Positions 34,093 to 43,745 of a stretch of 64,000 nucleotides of DNA are shown here, piece after piece (within the stretch, counting starts at the first letter, position 1; every line of letters begins with the position of its first letter). Location: the NCBI GenBank assembly GCA_947498325.1, contig CANMKE010000020.1, positions 36,678-100,677 of the forward strand. Direction: 5' to 3'. The translations under genes were made by a program, and so were the position numbers. A model generated the notes under the pieces. That model searched no databases. It was not told where the DNA came from and saw nothing but the letters and a program-made list of their open reading frames with translations. The DNA comes from an uncultured Persicobacter sp. GTDB lineage: Bacteria > Bacteroidota > Bacteroidia > Cytophagales > Cyclobacteriaceae.

Positions 34093-35463
34093 CTATTCAG
34101 CACTCACCAATGACTTCTCTTCCGATTTGTCATTGTCTTTGATCGATTGCAATTCTTGTTTGATCTCTTCTAATTTCTGATCACTCAGATTGTAGAACAT
34201 GAAACAGCCAATTGAGGCAAAAGCAATGAGGGCAGGATAGATCGTCATGGCATTTTTTATGCCTATGAGTGCATCGGCTCCCTGTTCCACATTCGGCTGA
34301 TAACCATACCAGCTCAACAATGCCAAAGTACCAGAGGCACCAATAGCAACGCCCGTTTTTTGAGCGAAAGTTGCGGCAGAGTAAGCGAGTCCTGTTGCGC
34401 GACGGCCATTTTTCCACTCAGAATAATCCGATGAATCAGCTAACATTGACCACAACAAAGGCATCGTCGGGCCTGAAGCCAAAGAGAAAACAATCTGTGC
34501 GGCGAAGATCAAGACGATTTGATCTGGACCGAGGAAATAATTAAAGATCAAAGAAGCGGAAATCACTCCCAAGCAAATCATAAACAGCTTGGCCTTGCCG
34601 ATCTTTTTCGCCATCCAATTGGTTGGCACCACACCCGCCAATACGGCGATCGTTCCAACCACCATAAAAAGGGATGCAAGGTCCTTACGCCCAACGAAAT
34701 ACTGAAAATAATACATCACCGCCGAGCTTCGGATACCGATATAAATCAACAGGGTGATCGAACTGAAGAACAAGACCAACCATGGTCGGTTCGAACTCAA
34801 ATCCTTGAAATCCTCTTTAACACTATTCGCACTTTGTTTCACAGGCTGAACGCGTTCTTTGGTCGTCAGGAAAGCAAAAAGCAAGCCCGCCAAACACAAA
34901 ACACCCAATCCAGCGATCGCCAAAGGATAGCCCTTTGCCTGATCACCTTCACCTAATTTTTCAACCAACGGAATCAAACCTCCTTGTACCAACAAACTTG
35001 CTCCATAAGCAAAAACAAATTTGAAAGAGGACAGTGCAGTGCGTTGCTCAGGATCAGGCGACATCACCCCGATCAAAGCATTGAAAGGCACCGTTACCAT
35101 CGTATAGAAGATCAAGAAGGAGAAGTAAGTTGCATAGGCATAAATCAGTTTCCCTTTCGGGCTCAAATCGGGCACGGTAAACATCATCACCGCCGTGAAA
35201 ACCAATGGCAGGGCTCCCAACAACAGGAAGGGTCTGAATTTTCCCCATCGGGTGTTGGTTCGATCCGATACCGTACCCATAATTGGGTCGTTCATCGCGT
35301 CAAATACCCTAACAATCAGGAATAAGGTGGCTGTCGCAGAGGCAGGTAACAAATATACATCGGTATAAAAAGCAGGAAGGAAAAACATAAGGGTTTGCCA
35401 CAAACCACTACTCGCCAACTCTCCGAGGCTATACCCGAATTTTTCTTTGAATGAAAGCTTCAT
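34093..35463 (-). CDS. GPH-family (MelB-like) sugar:cation symporter
   Basis: This 456-residue inner-membrane transporter has about twelve hydrophobic segments. The glycoside-pentoside-hexuronide family pattern is clear: EKFGYSLGELASSGLW at the N-terminus, the first-loop motif VFDAMNDPIMGTVSDRT and GKFRPFLLLGALP, and the central TVPFNALIGVMSPDPEQRT loop. Members import sugars, glycosides or uronides with H+ or Na+. This is the only inner-membrane transporter in the window, so it probably carries the end products of the locus into the cytoplasm. It starts 26 nt downstream of the GH28-like gene and is probably co-transcribed. The charged C-terminal tail (LEEIKQELQSIKDN...) is short and cytoplasmic. 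The sugar cannot be read from the sequence. Confidence 0.92.
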   Translation of the reverse strand: MKLSFKEKFGYSLGELASSGLWQTLMFFLPAFYTDVYLLPASATATLFLIVRVFDAMNDPIMGTVSDRTNTRWGKFRPFLLLGALPLVFTAVMMFTVPDLSPKGKLIYAYATYFSFLIFYTMVTVPFNALIGVMSPDPEQRTALSSFKFVFAYGASLLVQGGLIPLVEKLGEGDQAKGYPLAIAGLGVLCLAGLLFAFLTTKERVQPVKQSANSVKEDFKDLSSNRPWLVLFFSSITLLIYIGIRSSAVMYYFQYFVGRKDLASLFMVVGTIAVLAGVVPTNWMAKKIGKAKLFMICLGVISASLIFNYFLGPDQIVLIFAAQIVFSLASGPTMPLLWSMLADSSDYSEWKNGRRATGLAYSAATFAQKTGVAIGASGTLALLSWYGYQPNVEQGADALIGIKNAMTIYPALIAFASIGCFMFYNLSDQKLEEIKQELQSIKDNDKSEEKSLVSAE

Positions 35464-35489
35464 TACAATAAACTTTATAGATGAAAAAA

Positions 35490-36944
35490 TTAAATACCCG
35501 CTTTCAGCTTACCTGAATTCTTGATCACAAATTGCTTCTTTTTAATGTCTTGATAATCAACCAAAACATTCTCTCCTCGGTAATTAATTACATCGTCAAA
35601 GTGAATCGCAGGGCGAGGATCACCCTCAGCAGGAGCGATTTGTACCTGATCAAAAATGATGTTCTTTACATGTCGGAAATAAATACCTGACGCAGGTAAA
35701 TCGGTACCATACATTTTAGGGTATGGATAATTCTTTGAATTCTCGGGCACATCAGTTGTCAAATCCTTTACTGTACCTGCCGTGTTGTATTCAAATTTAC
35801 AGTTGTGCATGCTGACCCCTTCCACATAGTTTTCAGGGTAGCCCGTGATGTTTACAGGAACGCTACCAATATTGGTGGCGGTGATGTTGGAGTAAGAGAT
35901 ATTTTTGATCGTTCCAGCCGTAATCGGGTGATCATTGTATTCAGTATGCGTTACTTTATGACGATCCGACAATCGAATAAAAATCGGTGTCATCATGCCA
36001 TCCATCACGATATTGTTGAAGCTGATATTTTCGATATCGCAACCATCAACAGACATCAAAGACAAGCCCGTAATACCATTGCGATAGCCCAAACCATGAA
36101 CGATTTTGGTCGCGCGAGTAGGACGTAAAACACAGTTTGAAACCGTGATGCGTTTGAAAGTTCCGAATGAGCCTGTTCCCAATTTAATGTAAGAAGCAGT
36201 GGAAGAAACGATACAGTTGGTGATCACCACATCTTCTGTGCCTTTTGGGGCTTCGGTTTTCAAGCAGATACCATCATCCGCAGAGTCCACGGTACAATCA
36301 GAGATATGTACACGATGACAATCCACAATGTCCATACCGTCGTTGTTGGTGTTGGCATGGTTGAACAGCTCAATGTTATGGATGCGAACGTTATCACAAA
36401 GGTAAGTTCTCAGCATCCAGAAAGCGGAATTGGTCAGTGTCAAATCGCGAACGGTGATGTTCTGACAGTTTCTAAAATAGATACCATAAGGCCGCTTGCT
36501 TCCATTTTTTTCATGCATCGGAAAGGCTTCATGGTGATCGCCAGAAGGGTAGATAGTACCGTCGCCAGTCAAAGTAACATTCTCCAAATTGTCACCAAAA
36601 ATAAATGCACGACGTGACATGGTGTAACCACCAGATTGGCTCAAATCCGCATTCGAAGGGATTTCAGGGAATAATTTTAGATCAGGAACTGCCTGCCACA
36701 CACTACCTGATTGCAGTTCTATGGTTACATTGCTTTTCAGGTGAATCATTCCCGTCATGAATGTTCCTGTCGGGAAAACAAGGGTGGTGATTTTTCGGCT
36801 CGCTTCATCGATTGCCTTTTGAACGGCTTCGGTGTTGTCGGTTTTACCATCGCCTACGGCACCAAAGTCAGTAACATTCAATGCCTGCGCCATCACATTC
36901 AATGGCAGGAAAATCCCCATCAACAGATAAAAAAGATATTTCAT
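35490..36944 (-). CDS. GH28-like parallel beta-helix enzyme (polygalacturonase family)
   Basis: This 484-residue secreted beta-helix protein has a signal peptide ending LNVMAQA and the start signature VTDFGAVGDGKTDNTEAVQKAID. The core has GH28 motif I as NTNNDGMDIV (near residue 200) and motif II as SADDGICLK (near 225), which keep the three aspartates. The third motif (GHG, with its histidine) is replaced by SYIKLGTGSFG, and RIK is replaced by PIFIRL. Classical polygalacturonases need these positions, so substrate or mechanism may differ. It is the first gene of the GH28-GPH unit. The family implies hydrolysis of galacturonic-acid-type linkages, which fits the two lyases and the GH140 enzyme. 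The upstream 451 bp separates it from the regulator gene. Confidence 0.82.
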   Translation of the reverse strand: MKYLFYLLMGIFLPLNVMAQALNVTDFGAVGDGKTDNTEAVQKAIDEASRKITTLVFPTGTFMTGMIHLKSNVTIELQSGSVWQAVPDLKLFPEIPSNADLSQSGGYTMSRRAFIFGDNLENVTLTGDGTIYPSGDHHEAFPMHEKNGSKRPYGIYFRNCQNITVRDLTLTNSAFWMLRTYLCDNVRIHNIELFNHANTNNDGMDIVDCHRVHISDCTVDSADDGICLKTEAPKGTEDVVITNCIVSSTASYIKLGTGSFGTFKRITVSNCVLRPTRATKIVHGLGYRNGITGLSLMSVDGCDIENISFNNIVMDGMMTPIFIRLSDRHKVTHTEYNDHPITAGTIKNISYSNITATNIGSVPVNITGYPENYVEGVSMHNCKFEYNTAGTVKDLTTDVPENSKNYPYPKMYGTDLPASGIYFRHVKNIIFDQVQIAPAEGDPRPAIHFDDVINYRGENVLVDYQDIKKKQFVIKNSGKLKAGI

Positions 36945-37395
36945 AATTAAAGTTTTTGCTAAAAAATATTGAGCTCAAGATCCCATATTTTGCCCATAAT
37001 CATGGGGATGATCTTTCTTAATTGTTCTAAAAATACGCGACAACCCTTTTAAACTTCATTGAATATTTTTGAACTTTAAGGGATGATTATTCCGCCTAAA
37101 GTGACGGTAACCTTTCTCGAGTCTTCCGCCTGTAACTAACAGATGGCCATAAATATCGATGGCCAAGGGGATGCTCACCATGGATAACAAATATTGAAGG
37201 ATCCTTATATCTTTTGCTGTCGGACTTTTTAAATTTACGCTCAGCGAACTAAATGACTATTCAATTTTCCAATGGAGGAATTTACTATCTTATCCATAAG
37301 TACGGCTCAGTAAATAAATGATGATATACAAATAGCCCGAAGCCAAGTGTGTTTACTTGAATAGCGGGCTATAAATTACAGGAATATATTTAGTA
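36945..37395. other. Intergenic region, 451 bp, upstream of the GH28-like gene
   Basis: No gene is visible. It must contain the GH28-GPH promoter, but no TAnnTTTG match was found near the start. At the HTCS end lies a hairpin (37332-37372). The rest holds nothing I recognise. Confidence 0.5.
37332..37372 (-). terminator. Hairpin terminator after the HTCS gene
   Basis: ATAGCCCG (37332-37339) pairs with CGGGCTAT (37365-37372). An inner pair, CAAGT/ACTTG, extends the structure. It lies 24 nt after the regulator stop on the minus strand and is followed by a short T-rich stretch. Confidence 0.55.
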
Positions 37396-40300
37396 TCAGA
37401 CTTTTACTTCCTGTTGGTTAGCATAGGCTTTAGGACCAATCCCAAATTCTTTTTTAAAGCAACGCGTGAAATATTTAGGGTCATTGAAACCGACCGCATA
37501 AGCTGCCTGAGAAACAGATATTTTCTCTGTTACCAATAGCTTAGCGCCATGTTTTAGTCTACAACTTCGAATGAATTCATTCATAGACATATCAAGTAAA
37601 GCTTTCATTTTATTGTAAAGCCATGTGCGACTCACCCCAAGGTTGGAGCAGAAAAATCCAATATCCAAGTATGGGTTTTCAATTTCCTCTTCAATGATAC
37701 TTTTAATCTGTTCCAAAAACTCCTGATCCTGAGGGCTAATTGTATCACCAACCTCCTGTATTCCAGTCCATATATCGGATTTAAACTGCTCGATTAAATC
37801 AAGCCGCTGGCGTAAAATATTTTCCACCTTCCAATGCAGTTCTTCGAACTTGAATGGTTTGGTGATGTAATCTGAAGCCCCAGCTTTCAGCCCTTCAAGA
37901 CGATCGTGCTCCGCATCTTTGGCCGTAATTAAAATTATGGGGATGTGACTGGTGCTGATATTCTGCTTCAGGTTTTTACACATCATTATTCCATTCATCA
38001 CAGGCATCATAATATCTGAAAGAATAATATGCGGCTGTTCCTGTAAAGCAATTTCCAGGGCCTGTTGGCCATTTTCAGCACTTAATACTTGGTAATGATG
38101 CTTGAGCCTACTGACAATAAAAGTTCGTAGGTCCTCATTATCTTCCACAACCAAAATCTTTGTTTTAAGTAATTTTTCAAGTTTTTCGGTTTTTTCAATC
38201 GACTTGGTTACTACCTGATCGGTTGCAGCCAGTGCTTCTTGCTCTTCCTGTTCCTCCTCTTGAATATTGATCAATGGTATACTGATATTGAAAGTTGTTC
38301 CATGATGGTCAGGATTATCTGCCTTGGTAACACTGTCCACACTGATCTGACCATTTGCCAAATCAACAAGCTGCTTTACCAACGATAAGCCTATTCCTGT
38401 ACCAACAGCCATTTCTTCATGCGTATCCATACGGTAAAACCTATCAAAAATATATGGGAGCTGCTCGGCAGAAATTCCTTCCCCATTATCGGAGATTGTT
38501 ATTTTTAGTTGCTGGTCCTCAACCCCCATGTCGAATGCCACCGTCCCGCCTTGTGGCGTATATTTTATGGCATTATTGAGCAGATTATAGGTGATCTTGT
38601 TAATGAGGTCATAGTCATAGTCAGCCATCACCATCTCAATATTTTCAGAACTATGCAAGGTAATGGATTTCTGAATTGCCAAATGCTCAAAAGAGGTGCG
38701 GATGCTTTTATAATGTGTAAACAGGGCGTGCCGCTCAATCTTCAGTCGAATAGCCCCACCATCAATTCTGGAGAGCTCCATGATTTGTTCCACCAAATCC
38801 AGTAAAAGCTGCGCATTTCGGGAAACGATATTAAGCAACTCTTTTTCATCTCCATTTTTTTTATTAATCTGTTTAAGTTCACTGATCGGTCCCTGAATAA
38901 GGGTCAATGGTGTTCTGAATTCATGGGATACATTGGTATAAAAGTCACTTTTTATTTGATCAACCTGCATTAATTGTTCCGTCTGCAAACGGATTTTCTC
39001 ATAGGCATTTGCATTATCCATGGCGATGGAAATGTATGAAGCAAGAGAACTCAAAATGGCTTGATGCGTTTCATCATAGGCATTTTTACGGTAGCTAATG
39101 GCCACCAAAACCCCTTTTACCTTTGTGCTGTTGGTTTCATATAATGGTATGTAAATGCCCGCCTGAGGTCCAGTATTCGTATATTTTGCGTTGGGTGATT
39201 TTAGTAACTGATGTGCACTTTTTGGCAAATCATTACTCAGAATAATCTTACCCGTCTTGATCACATAGGCAGATAATCGGTCCTGTTTATCAAGCTGTAA
39301 CTGATCACGGGAAATTTGATCGCTGTTAGAACAAACCCCCCAGAGGTTGAGATGATTTTCGTGGGTCTGCCCAATCATCAATTCATCGACAATCATCAAT
39401 TGCTTGACCGAATCAAATATTTGATTGAAAACCGAGGACAACTCCACGTTGGAGGTGATTTTCTGCCCCATCTGTCCTAGTGCCTCAATATTTTTTTGGT
39501 GCTTCTTTAACAGACTTTGCTGTTGTTGCAATTCCGTATTTTGATCAAGAATCATTGCCTTTTGGTTTTCCAGGTTTTGATTTACGATAATCAGTTCCCT
39601 TGTTTTTTCCTCAACCGTCTGGATCAATTCTTTTTTACGTTTTTTCAAGTCATTAATATACCAAAGCAGCATTGTCAGGAATACAATACCCATAGCCATA
39701 ATTATCAATGACTTAAACCAAGCGGTCTCCCACCATGGAGGCATAATGGAAATTTCTAATTTCTTGATATTGGATGACCATCTCCCGTCAGGATTTGTAG
39801 CTTGGATTTCAAGTTCATAAACTCCTGGTGAAACCATGGAATAATTGATAGAAGTTTCATTGAAATTGGTGAAATTCCACTGCGCATCGTACCCTTTTAG
39901 GCGGTAACGATATTTAATTTTTTTGGGCACCCGAAAGTCCAGCGTCGAAAATGAAATATCGAAATTATTAAAGGAGTGGGGGAGTTGCAATTGCTTGATC
40001 TCATTGATGTCATAATCCTGTAATGCATACTCATTCTGCCCATCGGAATTGGCACTTTTAGATGGGGTAATCTTTAATTTTGACAGGTATACATTGGGCT
40101 GAGAATTATCAATCTGAATATTGGCGGGGTCAAATTTGGTAAACCCATTTGGCCCACCGAAATAGATCACACCCTTTTCGTCTTTGAAGAATGCGCATTC
40201 ATTGTATTCATTGGAGAGCAAACCGTCCTCTTCTGTAAAACTTGTGAATGTTGCCGCTTCCGGATTTAAACGACTGATGCCATTATTTGTACTCATCCAA

Positions 40301-42294
40301 ATATTACCCCTGTCATCTTCAAGGATACCATGAATGATATTCGATGGCAAGCCGTTTTTGGTAAAAAAATGGTCGATTTTTTCCTGCTCAGGATAGTAAG
40401 CATTAAGGCCATAACGGGTGCCTATCCAAATAGTGCCGTCTTTTGCCTCGGTGATCGTACGTACTTCATTATGGCTCAGTCCATTGCTTTCTTTTTTCAA
40501 GCGATTCAGTTTACCCGTGGCAGGGTCAAGAATAAATACTCCCTGGCTTGTTGTACCAATCCATATTTTTCCAGTTTCATCCTGCATCAAGGAAAGCACA
40601 GCTCCAATTTTTTCATGCTCACCAATGATCTTTTGAGAAATATTCTCGAAAATATCACTGTTAGGTAGCTGATAATGTAGTCCACCACTCATGGGGCCAA
40701 AATAGACCGTACCATCATCTGCCACCAAAATTGCCCGCAGCGACCAGCCCGGGAAAAGATGAGGATCTGAAGGGTCGTGTTTGGCATAATGTATAAAACG
40801 ATGGGTGGCTAAATTGTATTTTGAAATCTTCCCTTCAAAATAGCCAATCCATATATATTTTCCGTCTTTGGAAGGAGTCAAAGAGCCCACCACATTTGAG
40901 GAAATCGTCGAAGGACTATTGTTGTTTTGCTTAGGGAATTTTCGGATTAGCTGATCTTTTTCATTGAATTCAAAAAGGGAGGTTTTAGTCCCTATAAAAG
41001 TACTGCCCTGATGATTAAGGATAGAGTACACCTCCTCATCAGACTTCCGCTTGGCGTTGAAACTTGCCCCATTAAAAGAGGAAAAAGGTTTAGACTGGGT
41101 ATTGTGCTTGATAACCCCGCCTTTGCCTGTACCTACCCACAGCACCCCCGTTTTATCGACAAATAAATCATATATGATGTTATTTGAATAGCCATTGGTT
41201 TTGATGTCTTTTTGAGAAAATTCCCTGAACTCGCTATTTGAATAATTGTATTTTATCAAACCATTATTCGTAGAGGCGCCACCTGCCCAAATGTCGCCAT
41301 TTTTGTCTTCGGCGAGGCAGGAAATAGAGGGATTTTTTTGGTCATTTAAATAAATATCAATGATTTGCCCTGTTTGACTCAAACGGAACAAACCTTGTGT
41401 CATGGCCAACCAGATTTCACCCGTTTTGGCTACTTTGATATCGTAAACATTTTGTGCCCTGATGTTTTCTGGAAGGTCAATACGATTGAGGATACTCATG
41501 CTACTGACTAATTTTCCATCGCTGTTAAACTGACACCTCAACAGTCCGTTCGAGCGGGTTCCAAACCAAAAGGTATTGAACTCGTCTTTCTCGATCACGC
41601 GGACATAGCGATTTTTCATCCCTTCATTCTGGTATTGATGAGTCCTCAAATTTTTTGTATTCAATGCCGTAACTCCGTTATTGGTGCCTACCCACAACAG
41701 GTTGGTGGATGAATCAAAATAAAGCGTGGTAACATAACTGGAGTTCAGGCCATGTTCCTGCTCATTACCCTCAAAAAAATGCTTTGTTTCAAAAGTTTCT
41801 GGATTAATTCTATTCAATCCATTGACCGTTGCCACCCAAATATAACCGTCGGAATCTTCAGCGATACTATTTTTGAAGCCAGAAATATCCAAATTAGGAC
41901 TCAAATCATTACTTATACTTGAGGGGTCGTTTTCGTTATGGATGAGCGTATGAAAATTCTCCGTAATCGGGTCGTACACACTTATTCCCCCGCTTTCAAA
42001 CCTTACCCAAACACGGTTCTTGGAATCCACGAAGGTAGATGTCAGCCATGAATCATAAATAGAATGTGGATCTTTTGGGTCAGGGCGAAAAACCTTCATT
42101 TTGTATCCGTCATAACGAATGAGTCCATCCTGAGTACCAAACCACATGAATCCTGTGTTGTCCTGGATGATACTATTGATCACAGAGTGGGAGAGCCCGT
42201 CTTTACGGCTTAGGGTGGTAAACTGATTGCTGTTGGCCAACACTAACAGTGTATGAAAGAGCGCTAAAAGAATCAATAGGTATCGCTTCGTCAT
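37396..42294 (-). CDS. Hybrid two-component system (HTCS) sensor-regulator with an extra GAF domain
   Basis: This is a 1632-residue one-protein signalling system. In order it has a signal peptide (1-20); periplasmic two-component propeller repeats (about 25-760; repeated IWVGT, MWFGTQDG and GNIWM blades); a Y_Y_Y domain (about 775-840); one transmembrane helix (about 860-882); and a coiled coil rich in Gln (about 885-930). A GAF-like domain (about 933-1090) comes next, then HisKA with the phospho-accepting His in FYTNVSHEFRTPLTLI (near 1122), HATPase (NLLNNAIKYTPQGG, ISDNGEGI), a receiver (ILSDIMMPVMNG, Asp near 1426) and an AraC-type HTH (about 1535-1632). HTCS proteins sense oligosaccharides in the periplasm and activate the PUL. 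Typical length is about 1350 residues, and the GAF insertion accounts for much of the excess. It lies among the enzyme genes it probably controls. Confidence 0.95.
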   Translation of the reverse strand: MTKRYLLILLALFHTLLVLANSNQFTTLSRKDGLSHSVINSIIQDNTGFMWFGTQDGLIRYDGYKMKVFRPDPKDPHSIYDSWLTSTFVDSKNRVWVRFESGGISVYDPITENFHTLIHNENDPSSISNDLSPNLDISGFKNSIAEDSDGYIWVATVNGLNRINPETFETKHFFEGNEQEHGLNSSYVTTLYFDSSTNLLWVGTNNGVTALNTKNLRTHQYQNEGMKNRYVRVIEKDEFNTFWFGTRSNGLLRCQFNSDGKLVSSMSILNRIDLPENIRAQNVYDIKVAKTGEIWLAMTQGLFRLSQTGQIIDIYLNDQKNPSISCLAEDKNGDIWAGGASTNNGLIKYNYSNSEFREFSQKDIKTNGYSNNIIYDLFVDKTGVLWVGTGKGGVIKHNTQSKPFSSFNGASFNAKRKSDEEVYSILNHQGSTFIGTKTSLFEFNEKDQLIRKFPKQNNNSPSTISSNVVGSLTPSKDGKYIWIGYFEGKISKYNLATHRFIHYAKHDPSDPHLFPGWSLRAILVADDGTVYFGPMSGGLHYQLPNSDIFENISQKIIGEHEKIGAVLSLMQDETGKIWIGTTSQGVFILDPATGKLNRLKKESNGLSHNEVRTITEAKDGTIWIGTRYGLNAYYPEQEKIDHFFTKNGLPSNIIHGILEDDRGNIWMSTNNGISRLNPEAATFTSFTEEDGLLSNEYNECAFFKDEKGVIYFGGPNGFTKFDPANIQIDNSQPNVYLSKLKITPSKSANSDGQNEYALQDYDINEIKQLQLPHSFNNFDISFSTLDFRVPKKIKYRYRLKGYDAQWNFTNFNETSINYSMVSPGVYELEIQATNPDGRWSSNIKKLEISIMPPWWETAWFKSLIIMAMGIVFLTMLLWYINDLKKRKKELIQTVEEKTRELIIVNQNLENQKAMILDQNTELQQQQSLLKKHQKNIEALGQMGQKITSNVELSSVFNQIFDSVKQLMIVDELMIGQTHENHLNLWGVCSNSDQISRDQLQLDKQDRLSAYVIKTGKIILSNDLPKSAHQLLKSPNAKYTNTGPQAGIYIPLYETNSTKVKGVLVAISYRKNAYDETHQAILSSLASYISIAMDNANAYEKIRLQTEQLMQVDQIKSDFYTNVSHEFRTPLTLIQGPISELKQINKKNGDEKELLNIVSRNAQLLLDLVEQIMELSRIDGGAIRLKIERHALFTHYKSIRTSFEHLAIQKSITLHSSENIEMVMADYDYDLINKITYNLLNNAIKYTPQGGTVAFDMGVEDQQLKITISDNGEGISAEQLPYIFDRFYRMDTHEEMAVGTGIGLSLVKQLVDLANGQISVDSVTKADNPDHHGTTFNISIPLINIQEEEQEEQEALAATDQVVTKSIEKTEKLEKLLKTKILVVEDNEDLRTFIVSRLKHHYQVLSAENGQQALEIALQEQPHIILSDIMMPVMNGIMMCKNLKQNISTSHIPIILITAKDAEHDRLEGLKAGASDYITKPFKFEELHWKVENILRQRLDLIEQFKSDIWTGIQEVGDTISPQDQEFLEQIKSIIEEEIENPYLDIGFFCSNLGVSRTWLYNKMKALLDMSMNEFIRSCRLKHGAKLLVTEKISVSQAAYAVGFNDPKYFTRCFKKEFGIGPKAYANQQEVKV

Positions 42295-42434
42295 ATCAAA
42301 AAATTAGGAGAAAGTAAGAAGATCGAAATTTTAAAAAGTAGTATAATTTACAAAACACTAATAAGAATATCAATTATTTATTAAATAGGAAAAAATCATT
42401 TTAATCCTTTTGTTCCATTTTGAGAAGCAAGGTT

Positions 42435-43745
42435 TTAAGGCAATAATGCATTGATTTTAGGTATATAGTCCGTCGATTTAACATTTAAATCAGACATATT
42501 TTTTACTTTTAGGCCTTTGTATTGAAGATGGTTAAACCAGAAAGCTTTCGCATTTTCAGCGGTTCCAAATATAAAATCCGAATAAGCAGGAACCATCCCT
42601 GAATAGTTTAATTGTTCAAAATGGACATTTTTCACCTTGCTCAGCGAATCCAGCTTTACATTATACAGCATAAATCGGCTATCGAAGGTTTGAAAATCAA
42701 CATAAAAAAGATCCTCAATAATATTATTTTTTCCAGTAATATTAATTATTGAACCGGCATCAATATGGGCAATTGTTATATGTTTGAAGGTGCAATTTTT
42801 CAAAAACATATTTTCAGCCTTATATCCAATTTCTATGACATTTCCATAATCCCCTTTCCAAAAGGTCGCATTTTTTACCGTGATATCTTCATTGGCCTGA
42901 CCGCTGTTATTCATTAAAGCCACTGAATTATTACGGGTATTGGCCATCACATTATTGATCGTAATGTGCTGTGCATTGAAAATATTGAACGCATCATCGC
43001 CCATGCGTTGTTCACGGTTACCGAGAATTTTCAGGTTATTCAAATACACCTTCTCTGCACTATTAATGACAACTGCGCACGCTGGAGCATCGATTATACT
43101 GATCCCTGTGATTTCTATATTCTGACAATGGTTCAGAAAGATTCCTGCCGGGTGGCTACCTTCTTTATAGCTTTTTCCTGTCAATATGCCCTCACCGCAG
43201 ATCTTTACATTTTCAACTCCATCAACCAAAATCGTTCCATTGACATAAGCTCCTTTTTTTAGGAATAAGGTTTGATTGTCTTTTAGTGTAATGACACCTG
43301 CTTCATGAATACCTGCTTCAAAGGTGATCATATTTGTGGTCTGCTGGACCTTTTCAGGCTTGGAGACCGAGACCATTAAAGGATAGACATAGTTACCGTT
43401 AATTCTAATGAAGAAATTTACAGGTCTGTCCACTTGAAAGCTTGCCTGTTGTCCATCGATATCGATTTGACTCACAGCCCCTTCAGGAATGGTTTCAAAG
43501 GAATGAATTTCAGCCTGGTAATCAATGATAAATTCGGTGTTTTGATCTTCTATTTGGCCAAGAATTAATCCTCCAGGCCGGCCATAGAATACCGGTAGCT
43601 GCATACCATTACTGCTAACCTGGTAATAGTCTGTCAGAATTTCTGGGTGATCACTGTATAAGGATAGGTTAGGCTTAATTTTGCAACCCAGGCATAGGAA
43701 AAGTAGCAGTGTTGCTACCCCAAGTTTTTTATTTAAATGTAACAT
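42435..43745 (-). CDS. Parallel beta-helix lipoprotein, GH28/GH49-like
   Basis: This 436-residue lipoprotein (LLLFLCLGC) has an N-terminal Ig-like domain (about 20-135) and a right-handed beta-helix (about 140-430). The helix carries QTLFLKKGAYVNGTILVDGVENVKICGEGILTG and the inner motifs RMGDDAFNIFN and NSVALMNN. These correspond to the GH28 aspartate-containing turns, but the aspartate set is incomplete. The following turn reads GDYGNVIEIGYKAENM, close to the equivalent turn in the neighbouring gene. I chose the start at 43745 because it yields a proper lipoprotein signal; an in-frame start at 43775 adds ten residues. It overlaps the end of the upstream beta-helix gene by 17 nt, so the pair is co-transcribed. 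It may bind rather than cleave the substrate. Confidence 0.7.
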   Translation of the reverse strand: MLHLNKKLGVATLLLFLCLGCKIKPNLSLYSDHPEILTDYYQVSSNGMQLPVFYGRPGGLILGQIEDQNTEFIIDYQAEIHSFETIPEGAVSQIDIDGQQASFQVDRPVNFFIRINGNYVYPLMVSVSKPEKVQQTTNMITFEAGIHEAGVITLKDNQTLFLKKGAYVNGTILVDGVENVKICGEGILTGKSYKEGSHPAGIFLNHCQNIEITGISIIDAPACAVVINSAEKVYLNNLKILGNREQRMGDDAFNIFNAQHITINNVMANTRNNSVALMNNSGQANEDITVKNATFWKGDYGNVIEIGYKAENMFLKNCTFKHITIAHIDAGSIINITGKNNIIEDLFYVDFQTFDSRFMLYNVKLDSLSKVKNVHFEQLNYSGMVPAYSDFIFGTAENAKAFWFNHLQYKGLKVKNMSDLNVKSTDYIPKINALLP

